31,765 nucleotides of DNA from an uncultured bacterium. Its GTDB lineage: Bacteria; Actinomycetota; Coriobacteriia; Coriobacteriales; Coriobacteriaceae. Position numbers and translations under genes: made by a program. The notes beneath the pieces were generated by a model, which made no database searches, was not told the DNA's origin, and was given only the letters and a program-made list of their open reading frames with translations. Positions 1-8,750 of this stretch are shown in pieces (the stretch's first letter is position 1; every line of letters begins with the position of its first letter). The stretch covers positions 1-31,765 of the forward strand of contig CAJMOP010000011.1 in assembly GCA_905215115.1 (NCBI GenBank), in the 5' to 3' direction.

Positions 1-216
1 AAGCCGGTGCTCGTCATGCGCGACACCACGGAGCGCCCCGAGGGCGTGGCGGCCGGCACGCTGAAGCTCGTCGGCACCGAGGAGGACGTGATCTACCGCG
101 AGTTCAGCCGCCTGCTCAGCGATCAGGCCGAGTACGAGGTCATGAGTCATGCGTCGAATCCTTACGGTGACGGACAAGCGAGTGAGCGAATTGCGGACGT
201 TATTGGAGGTAAATAG
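1..216 (+). CDS. wecB: UDP-N-acetylglucosamine 2-epimerase, C-terminal fragment (5' end outside window)
   Basis: The reading frame is open from base 1 to a TAG at 214-216. The visible 71 residues match the C-terminal end of non-hydrolysing UDP-GlcNAc 2-epimerases, which interconvert UDP-GlcNAc and UDP-ManNAc in the cytoplasm for surface glycan synthesis. Recognisable family signatures are [11 protein letters not shown], then LVGTEEDVI, then the terminal [13 protein letters not shown]. The catalytic N-terminal half is not in the window. The stop overlaps the GTG of the next gene by one base, so it is co-transcribed with the polysaccharide locus. From about base 135 the codons change abruptly from GC-rich to AT-richer, like the genes that follow, which suggests an old recombination boundary inside the gene. 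Family assignment is secure; the symbol could also be mnaA. Confidence 0.85.
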   Translation, partial: KPVLVMRDTTERPEGVAAGTLKLVGTEEDVIYREFSRLLSDQAEYEVMSHASNPYGDGQASERIADVIGGK

Positions 217-1169
217 TGAAGCTAAAAAAGAGGTTTACTCTTTCTCTTAAAAACAACCTGCGCTTCATTCCTGATGAGGCATATATGCGTTTCTACTTCA
301 AAGCCAAACTTCATTACGAGCCTGATTTCGAGTGTCCTAAGACATTCAATGAGAAGCTGCAGTGGTACAAGCTTAACTACCATAATCCAGTTTTGACTCA
401 GCTCGCAGATAAATATGGCGTGCGCTCTTTCGTCGAACAACGTATTGGGTCCGAGTATCTTGTGCCACTTTTCGGTGTTTTCAATGCAGCTGAAGAGATC
501 GATCTCGATAAATTGCCGGAGAAGTTTGTGCTTAAATGTACTCACGACTCGCAGAGCACATTTGTTTGCACGGATAAGTCGAATTTTGATTTTGTTGAGG
601 CCAAGAAACGTCTGAATGTTGCCTTGCATAGAAACTGGTATTGGCAGGGCAGGGAGTGGGCTTATCTCGGTATCACGCCTCGCATTGTGGCGGAAGCATT
701 TCTTGATGAACCTGGAAGAGCGACTCCGACTGATTACAAATTCTATTGTTTTGACGGTAAGGCAGCTCTTGTTCAGACGGACGCCGATCGTTTCACTAAT
801 CATGAAATGCAGTACTTTTCTACTGAATGGGAGCAGCGTGGCGATATCGACCATGAGGTATCTGAGCATGAGCCTACTGTAAAGCCCGAGAACTACGAAC
901 TTATGCTTGAGCTTTCCGAGAAACTCTCTGATGGTTTCCCTCACGTGCGGGTTGACTGGTACAACATTAGCGGTAAACCTTACTTTGGCGAGATGACTTT
1001 CTATACCGGAGGCGGATACGATCCCTTCTATGCACTAGAGGAGCAACCCGATAGACTTGACCGAGAGCTTGGCGATTTGTTTGTTTTGCCAACTGTTTCC
1101 CATTTAGAAAAGTACTGCGATTGGTCTTGCCCTTCTTCTAAAAGATCTTTAGGTGCTGATAATGCCTAA
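216..1169 (+). CDS. TupA-like ATP-grasp protein (polysaccharide locus)
   Basis: This 317-residue protein resembles the TupA-like ATP-grasp family, which is common in capsule and teichuronopeptide loci. Family-type segments are the N-terminal KTFNEKLQWYKL, the middle KFVLKCTHDSQ (nucleotide-binding region), then DYKFYCFDGKA and VDWYNISGKPYFGEMTFY near the end. Members are thought to form an amide or peptide-like bond on a glycan using ATP, but the substrate here is unknown. The start is GTG 216, preceded by GGAGGT at 205-210; it overlaps the wecB stop by one base, so the two are translationally coupled. No signal peptide or membrane segment is visible, so it should act in the cytoplasm. The family call is fairly certain and the reaction is not. 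Confidence 0.75.
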   Translation: MKLKKRFTLSLKNNLRFIPDEAYMRFYFKAKLHYEPDFECPKTFNEKLQWYKLNYHNPVLTQLADKYGVRSFVEQRIGSEYLVPLFGVFNAAEEIDLDKLPEKFVLKCTHDSQSTFVCTDKSNFDFVEAKKRLNVALHRNWYWQGREWAYLGITPRIVAEAFLDEPGRATPTDYKFYCFDGKAALVQTDADRFTNHEMQYFSTEWEQRGDIDHEVSEHEPTVKPENYELMLELSEKLSDGFPHVRVDWYNISGKPYFGEMTFYTGGGYDPFYALEEQPDRLDRELGDLFVLPTVSHLEKYCDWSCPSSKRSLGADNA

Positions 1170-2217
1170 AGTGTTGATGATTGGCCCGAGTCTTGATGCT
1201 ATGGGTGGCATCTCCACGGTTGAAAACAACATTATGAAGTGGTCGAATCGTAACGAAGGTTCAATAGAATTCATTTCGACAACTGCTGAGGGCGGGAAGT
1301 TCAAGAAGCTCTCCATTGGCCTTGTGGCTTATATGAAATATCTCAGTAGGCTCAACGCGTGCGATCTCGTACATGTGCATATGGCGTCTCGTGGCAGCTA
1401 TCGTCGAAAAAAGATCTTCATGAGGGCGGCCTTCTTTCGAAACAAACCCGTTCTTCTCCATCTGCATGGTAGCGAGTTCGGTGTTTGGTTTGACGAAGAA
1501 TGTAGCGAGGCTGAGAGACGCGATATCTCGCATTCCTTTGAATGTTGCTCAAAGGTGGTCGTTCTGTCGGAGGAGTGGAAGGAATTCCTTCTAAAAAGGC
1601 ACATCTGTTCCTTGGATCGTATCGTGGTGGTGCATAACGCCGTTGACGTTCCTGAGGTTAACGCTATTGATTATTCGTGCAATACGGTTTTGTTCATGGG
1701 GCGTCTTGATGCGCGCAAGAGTCCGGATTTACTTTTGCGCGCTGCTAAGCGCGTTCTTAAGACTCATCCCGATGCGCGTTTTGTCTTTGGCGGAGACGGG
1801 GATGTGCCAGCATATGAACAACTGGCGGATGAACTTGGAATTGGTGACAGGTGCAGCTTTATAGGCTGGGCTAAAGGTGAAAAAAAAGACGAAGCCTTTC
1901 GCAACAGTAGCATGTTCTGCCTTCCTTCGAAGAATGAGGGCATGCCTATGAGTGTGCTTGAGGCAATGTCGTACGGACTTGCTACCATTGCGACTCCTGT
2001 CGGGGGTATTCCACAAGTCATTACCGACGGCGTAGACGGAATTATGTTTCCAGTTGATGATGTTGATGCGTTGGCCACTAAGCTCGAGAATCTCATGAGC
2101 GATATCTCTTACAAGGAAATGATTGGAATTCAGGGACGAGCTCGCATAAAAGATGCCTTTTCCCTTACGGCGTTTATGAACCGGCTTGGCATGGTTTACG
2201 AAGATATTTGCCGGTGA
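1162..2217 (+). CDS. GT4-family glycosyltransferase
   Basis: This 351-residue protein has the two-Rossmann (GT-B) layout of GT4 retaining glycosyltransferases. The N-terminal domain begins with VLMIGPSLDAMGGISTVENN. The C-terminal donor-binding domain includes VLFMGRLDARKSPDLLL and the E-x7-E motif at about E259 and E267, in SKNEGMPMSVLEAMSYG, followed by ATPVGGIPQVI. It should transfer a sugar from a nucleotide-sugar to the growing lipid-linked repeat unit on the inner face of the membrane. I chose ATG 1162 because AGGTG at 1151-1155 is well spaced for it; an in-frame GTG at 1153 is possible. It overlaps the previous gene by 8 bases. Donor and acceptor cannot be told from sequence. Confidence 0.88.
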   Translation: MPKVLMIGPSLDAMGGISTVENNIMKWSNRNEGSIEFISTTAEGGKFKKLSIGLVAYMKYLSRLNACDLVHVHMASRGSYRRKKIFMRAAFFRNKPVLLHLHGSEFGVWFDEECSEAERRDISHSFECCSKVVVLSEEWKEFLLKRHICSLDRIVVVHNAVDVPEVNAIDYSCNTVLFMGRLDARKSPDLLLRAAKRVLKTHPDARFVFGGDGDVPAYEQLADELGIGDRCSFIGWAKGEKKDEAFRNSSMFCLPSKNEGMPMSVLEAMSYGLATIATPVGGIPQVITDGVDGIMFPVDDVDALATKLENLMSDISYKEMIGIQGRARIKDAFSLTAFMNRLGMVYEDICR

Positions 2218-2296
2218 GACTCGCTTTCTTGGGCGATATTGGAGACCCGTCAGACTCCGTTTCTTATTTCCAAGTTGCACATTTAGGAGCGTGACG

Positions 2297-3097
2297 ATGG
2301 ATAAGACTATTCATTACTGCTGGTTCGGAGGCAATCCGCTCTCTGAGACTGCTGTGAGGTCCTTGGCTTCGTGGGAGAAGTTTGCGCCTGGGTTTGAGGT
2401 CAAGCAGTGGAATGAGGATAACTTCGACTTCGCATCATGCTCTTGGTCAAGGGGCGCGTATGCGGCGGGCCTCTGGGCATTTGTGTCGGACTACGCTCGC
2501 TTTAAGGTCTTGTATGAGTACGGCGGCATCTATATGGATATCGGCAGCGAGCTCATACGAGACATATCGCCTCTCATGGAAAGCATTCCTTTCACTGCAA
2601 TCGAAGAATCCTCGTTGACTGCCACCACCGGCTTGATTGTTGCTGTTGAGCCTCATGACCCTGTAATTCGCGCATGCGTGGAACGATATGAGTCGATGGA
2701 GTTCTCCTGTGATCCTGATTTTCTCGACAAGATCACGGTGAATGAGGTATTCACTGCTGAGCTTCAAAAAATCGGCTTTGAACGCGTGAATAAAGAGCAG
2801 CATTTCGGTGGCTGGCTTGCCTTGGACTCCAAAGCGTTCAACCCCGTTTACGGTTTCGGCGGTTATCACATCAAGCGTGAAACCTACAGCATCCATCGCT
2901 CTTCGGGAAGCTGGGTTGAGCCCAAATATCGCATCAAGCGGAAGGTTGTGCGTAAGTGTTCCCCTTTCATTGGGCGAAGGCTTTCGCAGATTTTGGGTCG
3001 AATTCTCATGGAGCTTAGTGACGGTGGCTTGGTTGTAGGAACTAAGAGAATCTTTGGCGTTGTTCGCGAAAAGATTGCTAGAGGAGAGAGAAGTTAG
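2297..3097 (+). CDS. GT32-type capsular glycosyltransferase (sugar-binding DXD region)
   Basis: The 266-residue product begins MDKTIHYCWFGGNPL, the usual opening of the Gly_transf_sug / OCH1-like (GT32) family in capsule loci. The segment FVSDYARFKVLYEYGG followed by IYMDIGSEL corresponds to the metal-binding DXD region. Here Asp81 is present, but the position usually filled by the second Asp is Gly (D-I-G). The chosen start, ATG 2297, has AGGAG at 2285-2289. An upstream extension of the frame to 2186 runs through the end of the previous gene and lacks family similarity. The 79-base gap before it shows no obvious terminator, so it probably belongs to the same operon. It is predicted to add a hexose or similar sugar; specificity is unknown. 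Confidence 0.82.
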   Translation: MDKTIHYCWFGGNPLSETAVRSLASWEKFAPGFEVKQWNEDNFDFASCSWSRGAYAAGLWAFVSDYARFKVLYEYGGIYMDIGSELIRDISPLMESIPFTAIEESSLTATTGLIVAVEPHDPVIRACVERYESMEFSCDPDFLDKITVNEVFTAELQKIGFERVNKEQHFGGWLALDSKAFNPVYGFGGYHIKRETYSIHRSSGSWVEPKYRIKRKVVRKCSPFIGRRLSQILGRILMELSDGGLVVGTKRIFGVVREKIARGERS

Positions 3098-3098
3098 A

Positions 3099-3629
3099 GT
3101 GGACGTATTCGCTAAAGATACTTATCACTATTTCGGTACGCAAGGCGTAAAGCTCGGCCGGTTATTAGGTGATTTTGGCTACCGCTATGTTTTCTATCTA
3201 AGGATGTGTCAGGCAGGGGGTTTGCGAAAACTCCTCTTCACGCTTCCGAGGAAACATCTTTCCAGGAAGTGTGGACTCGAGATTTCGCCATCAACTCAAA
3301 TTGGTGAAGGCTTCTACATTGGTCACCCTTACGGCATTACTGTAAACGCCGGCGCGAAGTTCGGCCGTAACGTGAACATCCATAAGGGATGCACCATCGG
3401 CCAAGAAAACCGTGGCCATAGAAAGGGCGTCCCTACGATTGGTGACCGCGTATATCTCGGTATTAACTCGACGGTTGCAGGTAATGTGACCATTGGAAAC
3501 GATGTCTTTATTGCCTCCAATACCTTTGTTAACCAGGATATTCCCGATCATTCGATAGTCATTGGCAACCCGTGCAAGATTATCGAAACCGATAACGCTA
3601 CTGAAGGTTACATCATCAATTTGGTTTAA
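3099..3629 (+). CDS. Serine acetyltransferase-like hexapeptide acyltransferase
   Basis: The protein has 176 residues with a helical N-terminus followed by a left-handed beta-helix of hexapeptide repeats, for example ISPSTQIGEGFYIG, GAKFGRNVNIHKGCTIG, IGDRVYLGINSTVAG and VTIGNDVFIASN. The end, DHSIVIGNPCKII, is typical of CysE/EpsH-type transferases. Members use acetyl-CoA to acetylate serine or, in polysaccharide loci, a sugar hydroxyl; the context favours glycan O-acetylation. The start is GTG 3099, two bases after the previous stop, with the purine-rich GAGGAGAGAG at 3081-3090 as ribosome site. A longer frame opening at 3054 would overlap the upstream gene and adds no conserved sequence. 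The family is sure; the acceptor is inferred. Confidence 0.85.
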   Translation: MDVFAKDTYHYFGTQGVKLGRLLGDFGYRYVFYLRMCQAGGLRKLLFTLPRKHLSRKCGLEISPSTQIGEGFYIGHPYGITVNAGAKFGRNVNIHKGCTIGQENRGHRKGVPTIGDRVYLGINSTVAGNVTIGNDVFIASNTFVNQDIPDHSIVIGNPCKIIETDNATEGYIINLV

Positions 3630-3659
3630 CGAGCTTGCGAATAGTTAGGCGGTAAGATA

Positions 3660-4745
3660 TTGAAACGCATAGGCATCCTCACATTTTCGAATACCGTAAA
3701 TTATGGTGCTTCGCTACAAGCATGTGCTCTGCGCAGGACCGTGATGTCGTTGGGCTGCGACTGCGAAGTGCTCAATTACAGCAATAAGGAACTCGATGAT
3801 CGAGAGTTGGGTACGTGCTTCTCGTTCAATCCTTCGGATGCCGTTCGCTATTTCCTTCGCAGGGGTTTTGAGCGCCAGAGGCTTAATTCGTTCAGTCGAT
3901 TTGCTAAGCGCAATCTAAGCCCTACGGGAAAGCTGGTTAAGCAAGCTCTTATTGATAGAGCCAAGAGCCTCGACTGCGTCCTCATTGGCAGCGATCAGGT
4001 TTTCAATCCTCGGGTTAATGGGCATGACCCAGTCTTCTTGGGTGAAGGCATCGCTGAAGTTACAAAGGTCGCGTCTTATGCTGCCAGTCTGGGAGATGCG
4101 ACGGCGGAATCCATTTTGGCATGCGATGAAGGCGCGGCCGACAGGCTGGCAAAGTTCACTGGTCTTTCCGTTAGGGAACCGAGCTCTATGGAGGTCCTTA
4201 GCGAGATGGGGCTCGAATCTGTATTTATGCCTGATCCGACCCTGCTTCTTACGGGCGATGACTGGTCGGCGTTAGCCTCAGATGACGGCTTGGATACGAT
4301 ACCTCAATCCTATGTTCTGCTTTATACGCTTAACTCTGAGCAAAAACTCGTGGATCGAGCTAGGAAGATCGCCAGCGAGCTCGGCGTTCCTGTCGTCTGC
4401 ATTCATTACAACACGAAGAAATTCCCCGGCATGATTAACGTGAGGGGTATCGGTCCGGCTGCTTTCTTGAAGCTTGTTAGTGAGGCGTCGTTTGTTTGCA
4501 CGGACTCCTTCCACGGCGCCTGCTTCTCCATGAATTTCAATAAGTCGTTTGTCGTTAAAACGTCGGACTCCGCCGTTCAGAGTAACGTCAGGATTACAGA
4601 CCTGCTCGCACGTTATGGAATTGAGGGTTGTCTGTATCGAGACGAGGTCGTTATTTCGGCTGTTGACTATGGTCATGCAAACCAGACCCTCTCACATGAC
4701 CGTGATACAGCGCGTGCCTTTATCGCTCGCTGCATTGGATTGTAG
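3660..4745 (+). CDS. Polysaccharide pyruvyl transferase family protein
   Basis: This 361-residue protein begins MKRIGILTFSNTVNYGASLQ, the standard opening of PF04230 pyruvyl transferases. Later family hallmarks are VLIGSDQVFNP (about residue 100), VREPSSMEVLSEMG, MPDPTLLLTGDDW and the C-terminal FVCTDSFHGACFSMNF. The family moves pyruvate from phosphoenolpyruvate onto sugars of exopolysaccharides as a ketal, giving the polymer negative charge. The start is TTG 3660, 30 bases after the previous stop; the ribosome site is weak. An F420-dehydrogenase-beta-like gene that often accompanies this family lies downstream at 7578. The fold and family are clear; the exact sugar modified is unknown. Confidence 0.87.
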   Translation: MKRIGILTFSNTVNYGASLQACALRRTVMSLGCDCEVLNYSNKELDDRELGTCFSFNPSDAVRYFLRRGFERQRLNSFSRFAKRNLSPTGKLVKQALIDRAKSLDCVLIGSDQVFNPRVNGHDPVFLGEGIAEVTKVASYAASLGDATAESILACDEGAADRLAKFTGLSVREPSSMEVLSEMGLESVFMPDPTLLLTGDDWSALASDDGLDTIPQSYVLLYTLNSEQKLVDRARKIASELGVPVVCIHYNTKKFPGMINVRGIGPAAFLKLVSEASFVCTDSFHGACFSMNFNKSFVVKTSDSAVQSNVRITDLLARYGIEGCLYRDEVVISAVDYGHANQTLSHDRDTARAFIARCIGL

Positions 4746-4761
4746 GTGTCGTTTCTGGCTT

Positions 4762-6252
4762 ATGTTTGCAAAGAATACTTTTTGGAACTTGGTCTACCAG
4801 TTGACCGCTATCGTTGCCGGCTTCCTCGTCCCAAGGGCGATTATTGGCGTATATGGATCCGAGGTTAACGGTCTGGTGACCTCTCTAACTCAGTTTATTG
4901 GTTATTTCGCACTTGTCGAAGCTGGTATTTCTGGTGCGGCGACCTTCGCTCTATATAAGCCTATTGCTAAGGGCGACTGGGATGGGATTAACGTCGTGGC
5001 TTCGGCCTCGAAGGTCTTTTATCAGAAGTCGGGCATGTTGTTTCTTGTCTTGCTGGTTGGCCTTTCGGTCGTTTATCCCATATTTGTCTCGGTAGGTTCG
5101 CTTGCGCCTTGGGAGATCATGGTGCTTACCTTCCTGTTGGGTGCCAAGATCGTCGTGGATTTCTTTTCCCTCGCCAAGTACCAAGTTTTCCTTACCGCCG
5201 ATCAAAAGAACTGGCTCATTCAACTCGCATCGACGGTCTTCACGCTGGTTAACACGGCCGTCATTTTCTTGTTTGCCTATCTCCATGCTCCTGTTGTCGC
5301 TGTCTATGCGTTGGCTCTCTCTGCGGTTTTTGCGCGCAGCCTGATTCTCGCTCTGTATACACGCCGCCATTATCCGAAGCTCAATTGCAAGGTTGACTAC
5401 GGTGACTATCAGCTACCCCAGAGATGGGATGCGTTGTTTCTCCAAATCTTGGGAGCCGTTCAGTCGGGCGCGCCCGTTATTTTGGCGACCTTCCTCTGTG
5501 GGAGCATGAGTGAAGTTAGCGTTCTTGCTGTTTACATGCTCGTATCTACGGGGCTACAGATGATTCCGAATGTCCTTGGTACAGGGCTTCAGGCGCTCTT
5601 TGGTCGACAGATTGCTGAGGGAGACTACGAGGGTCTTCGGTCTTCCTATAAGCCATATCGAGCGCTTGTGTACGCAGTCTCCGCTGTGGCATGCGGATGT
5701 GCTTTTTCATTGATTATGCCGTTTGTTGATTTGTATGCAGGCGGGTTTCACGATGCAAATTACCACAATGTCCTGCTCGGTTTCCTCGTCGTCCTAAATG
5801 TTTTTCTCTATCATGGCAAGTCGTCCCAGGGCCTACTTGTAATTGCTGCTGGCATGTACCGTGAGACTAGGGCGCAGACCTGCTTGCAGGCTGCAATCAT
5901 TATCGTCTTGGGTATCCCACTCACAATGCGTTTTGGGGTCGTCGGCACAATTGCTGCGTCCTGCGTATCCAATCTATACCGCGTGATTGACCTTTTGCTC
6001 TACGAGCCTCGTAAAATCTCGAAGGACTCTCTTTCGAGTTCGTTTTGGTCGTTTGGCGTGTATGTATTACAGACCGTTCTCGTGGCCATGCCTGGCTATC
6101 TACTGTCTTGCTTCGCTGGAAGTTGGACAGGATGGATTGCGGTCGCCATCGGTCTTGTCATTTGGGGCGCAGTCGCCGCATGCGCGACGCTCTATATCTT
6201 CGACAGGCCTAGCTATAGTTCGATTATTGGTCGTTTTATGAGGATTAAATAG
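4762..6252 (+). CDS. Polysaccharide flippase, Wzx-like (MOP superfamily)
   Basis: The product has 496 residues and is hydrophobic throughout, with about twelve to fourteen predicted membrane helices. It opens MFAKNTFWNLVYQLTAIVAG, followed by PRAIIGVYGSEVNGLVTS, typical of Wzx flippases of the MOP/MATE superfamily. Such proteins move the undecaprenyl-linked repeat unit from the inner to the outer face of the cytoplasmic membrane. I place the start at ATG 4762, 16 bases after the pyruvyl transferase stop; the frame is open upstream to 4549, but that part overlaps the previous gene and is not membrane-like. A polymerase gene follows after one base. The substrate is presumably the repeat unit built by the transferases of this locus. 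Confidence 0.88.
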   Translation: MFAKNTFWNLVYQLTAIVAGFLVPRAIIGVYGSEVNGLVTSLTQFIGYFALVEAGISGAATFALYKPIAKGDWDGINVVASASKVFYQKSGMLFLVLLVGLSVVYPIFVSVGSLAPWEIMVLTFLLGAKIVVDFFSLAKYQVFLTADQKNWLIQLASTVFTLVNTAVIFLFAYLHAPVVAVYALALSAVFARSLILALYTRRHYPKLNCKVDYGDYQLPQRWDALFLQILGAVQSGAPVILATFLCGSMSEVSVLAVYMLVSTGLQMIPNVLGTGLQALFGRQIAEGDYEGLRSSYKPYRALVYAVSAVACGCAFSLIMPFVDLYAGGFHDANYHNVLLGFLVVLNVFLYHGKSSQGLLVIAAGMYRETRAQTCLQAAIIIVLGIPLTMRFGVVGTIAASCVSNLYRVIDLLLYEPRKISKDSLSSSFWSFGVYVLQTVLVAMPGYLLSCFAGSWTGWIAVAIGLVIWGAVAACATLYIFDRPSYSSIIGRFMRIK

Positions 6253-6253
6253 G

Positions 6254-7597
6254 ATGAATTATTTCAGCGCGTCTAGGGCCGGTGTTGAGTCTTGCTCTGA
6301 GTTAGAGCGACGCTTTTCCCTAAATGATGGGTCCATGGTGTTCATTCCACTGCTCTTTTACGCCTTTTTCTGCCAATCGCTCGCTGCTTCTGCGCTTGCA
6401 CTCGATGTCTGCCTCCTGCTATCTGCTACGGCGTTTCTCCTGCATTTTGTGACTAACAGAAGATTTGCTTGCAAAAGATTTGGCCTTGAGCTGGCTTGGG
6501 CACCTTTCTTTGTGCTGTTCTTTATTCATAGTTTGATATACGGTGTGACTAATTTAACCCTGCTCGTAGTTTATACGCTTCTATTTCTGTGCATGTATGT
6601 TGCGGCAGGCGAGCGATCCTGGGTCACTTCATGCCTTAGGGTTCTTGTCGCCTTTGCAGCATTTCATGCGTTCTGCACCATCGTCTTCTGGCTAGTCCCC
6701 GCACTTTATCTGCCAGTTAAATCTGCCTTCTTTTCAGGTAGCTATATGGCTAGGGACTATCGCTCTGGCTTCACGGCGCACTACAGCACTAATTCGATTT
6801 ATTTGAGTTTGGGTCTCGTCTCTTGGGCCTGTGGTCTTGCTGGTAGCAGGGAAAAGGTTCGGATTAAAGATTTGATGCTGAGCCTGATGCTCTTGCTTGC
6901 GCTTTTTCTGACTACTAAGCGGGGTCCTTTGGTTGCATCCGTTGCTGCTATCGTCATCTCGTATCTGTTCGTAAATAGAAAGAAGCTTTCCGGGACGATG
7001 CTCAAGACCTTGGTTGTTGCTGCAATCGCTGTAATAGCTGTCGGCGTTCTTGCTACGTTTGTTCCCGCTGTTCAGGCGACTCTTGAGAGGTTTATTGAGC
7101 TTTCAGATGATGAAACGGGCAATGGCAGAAGCTATTTGTACGATTGCGCTTGGAGTATGTTTTATGCAAAACCCTTACTTGGTTGTGGTTGGGGGACTTA
7201 TTCCAAGTATGTTGCCACTACCTCCCTTGGTGCAATGTACAGCAATCTTGGCTTTTCGTCGATGAGTGCTCACAACGTATACCTTCAGTTGCTTGCCGAG
7301 ACGGGTGTGATTGGCCTTGCGGCTTTTGTTGTGCCTGCGTTTCTCTCCATCCTTGCAGCCATGCATCGATCTGAATCTCTTTTAGAGGAAGGTCCTTATG
7401 GGGACTCCTTTTGCTTGTGGGCCTGTTTGGGTGTTCAGATTTTCTTTCTAATTTATTGCTTTTCAGGCAACCCTTTATACGATCCGCAGTGCTACATACC
7501 GTATTTCATTTCATGTGTGGCGGCGTTTGCTATTTGCGGCTCAGACAAGATGATTCTTAACGATAGGGAGGGATTCCATGGATATCTGCAAAGATAG
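6254..7597 (+). CDS. O-antigen polymerase/ligase-like membrane protein (Wzy-like)
   Basis: The 447-residue protein is rich in membrane helices and carries a large extracytoplasmic loop typical of the Wzy_C / O-antigen ligase family. In that loop lie GNGRSYLYDCAWSMF, KPLLGCGWGTYSKY and then AHNVYLQLLAETGVIGL. In a Wzx/Wzy pathway it joins flipped repeat units into a polymer on the outer side of the membrane. The start ATG 6254 comes right after the flippase stop, with GAGG about 14 bases upstream as a modest ribosome site. Its 3' end overlaps the next gene by 20 bases. A ligase role (attachment to the wall or a lipid) is an alternative, but polymerase fits the context better. Confidence 0.85.
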   Translation: MNYFSASRAGVESCSELERRFSLNDGSMVFIPLLFYAFFCQSLAASALALDVCLLLSATAFLLHFVTNRRFACKRFGLELAWAPFFVLFFIHSLIYGVTNLTLLVVYTLLFLCMYVAAGERSWVTSCLRVLVAFAAFHAFCTIVFWLVPALYLPVKSAFFSGSYMARDYRSGFTAHYSTNSIYLSLGLVSWACGLAGSREKVRIKDLMLSLMLLLALFLTTKRGPLVASVAAIVISYLFVNRKKLSGTMLKTLVVAAIAVIAVGVLATFVPAVQATLERFIELSDDETGNGRSYLYDCAWSMFYAKPLLGCGWGTYSKYVATTSLGAMYSNLGFSSMSAHNVYLQLLAETGVIGLAAFVVPAFLSILAAMHRSESLLEEGPYGDSFCLWACLGVQIFFLIYCFSGNPLYDPQCYIPYFISCVAAFAICGSDKMILNDREGFHGYLQR

Positions 7598-8732
7598 TCA
7601 ACGCTGTACCGGGTGCTCTGCGTGTCTGTCTGTGTGTCCTCGATCGGCGATTCAGATTGTAGAAGACTCTCATGGGTTTTACCGTCCGAAGATTGACGAA
7701 TCAAAATGTGTTGAGTGCGGTTTGTGCCAGAGGGTATGTCCGGCTAATGGTTTGACGAGCGACGATCTGAAGATGAACTATCGTCGGGTATTGGCTTATC
7801 AGGCTGACGACGCCGAACGCGCAAAAAGTTCCTCGGGTGCCGCGTTTTGGACCTTGGCTACTTACGTCCTAAATAATGGCGGCGTCGTTTACGGCGCTTG
7901 CTTCGATGAAGATTTCCGCGTTGTTCAGCGGCGTTGTGCCTCTGTTGACGACGCGCAATCTTGTCGAGGCTCAAAATACTCACAGGGCTTCGTTGGCTCT
8001 TCATATGTCGAAGCATATAACGACTTGAAACAAGGTCTTGACGTGCTCTACAGCGGAACCCCATGCCAAATTGCGGGTCTTAGGAGTTTTCTGTCTAAGA
8101 AAAACTATTCCGGACAGTTGGTTACCTGCGATTTAATCTGCCATGGCACACCTAGTAATCGTATGTTCCGCGAATACATTTCCTTTTTGGAAAAAAAGTC
8201 CGGAAAGAAGGTCATCAAATATTTTCATCGCCCCAAGGACAGAGGTTGGGGAGTCCATGTCGAGAAGGCTCTCTTGGACGACGGCACTGCTCTCTATGAC
8301 ACGATTGAATCTAATACTTGGCGAGATGTGTTCTATAGCAATAACGCTTTAAATTCCAGCTGTTATAACTGCGCCTATACCGACGTCAACAGGGTTTCCG
8401 ACTTTACTCTTGCTGATTTTCTTGGCGTCGATCGAGTTCGCAAAGGTTTTAATGATCATAAGGGACTTTCTGTTGTTATGGTTAATAGTGAGCTAGCCGA
8501 GCGTATTGTCGCATCTGGTGTATTTGAGCCCGGCGTAACAGATATATCTCTTGAAGAGGTGCTGCCCGGTAATCCGATGCTGGAGAGGTCGTCCTCTCCG
8601 CAGGGTAACGTTGATGGTTTCTGGAAGGCTTATGAGCATAAGGGGTTCGAGGGCACTGCTCGGTTTGTTGGCGCCTACGGCTTCGTGAAATCTCTCAAGA
8701 CTCTTGTGAAACAGCTTATTAAAAGGAAATAG
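7578..8732 (+). CDS. Coenzyme F420 hydrogenase/dehydrogenase beta-subunit-like iron-sulfur protein
   Basis: The product has 384 residues. The N-terminus is a two-cluster ferredoxin domain: C10-x2-C13-x2-C16-x3-C20-P, then C44-x2-C47-x2-C50-x3-C54-P, enough for two 4Fe-4S clusters. A FrhB-like domain follows, with AKSSSGAAFWTLATYVL, GGVVYGACFDEDF, VLYSGTPCQIAGLRSFL and CDLICHGTPSN. Proteins of this type occur widely in polysaccharide loci of anaerobes, often with pyruvyl transferases, and are thought to carry out a flavin-linked redox step on a glycan precursor; the reaction is not established. The start is ATG 7578, with GGGAGGG just upstream, inside the end of the polymerase gene. The structural call is strong and the function is open. 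Confidence 0.85.
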   Translation: MDICKDSQRCTGCSACLSVCPRSAIQIVEDSHGFYRPKIDESKCVECGLCQRVCPANGLTSDDLKMNYRRVLAYQADDAERAKSSSGAAFWTLATYVLNNGGVVYGACFDEDFRVVQRRCASVDDAQSCRGSKYSQGFVGSSYVEAYNDLKQGLDVLYSGTPCQIAGLRSFLSKKNYSGQLVTCDLICHGTPSNRMFREYISFLEKKSGKKVIKYFHRPKDRGWGVHVEKALLDDGTALYDTIESNTWRDVFYSNNALNSSCYNCAYTDVNRVSDFTLADFLGVDRVRKGFNDHKGLSVVMVNSELAERIVASGVFEPGVTDISLEEVLPGNPMLERSSSPQGNVDGFWKAYEHKGFEGTARFVGAYGFVKSLKTLVKQLIKRK

Positions 8733-8750
8733 TTACTAGGGGCGTTTCTC

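Noticed and set aside
222..944. 240-codon minus-strand frame opposite the TupA-like gene
   Set aside because: The + strand protein has clear family motifs, a ribosome site and operon overlap; the minus-strand frame has none.
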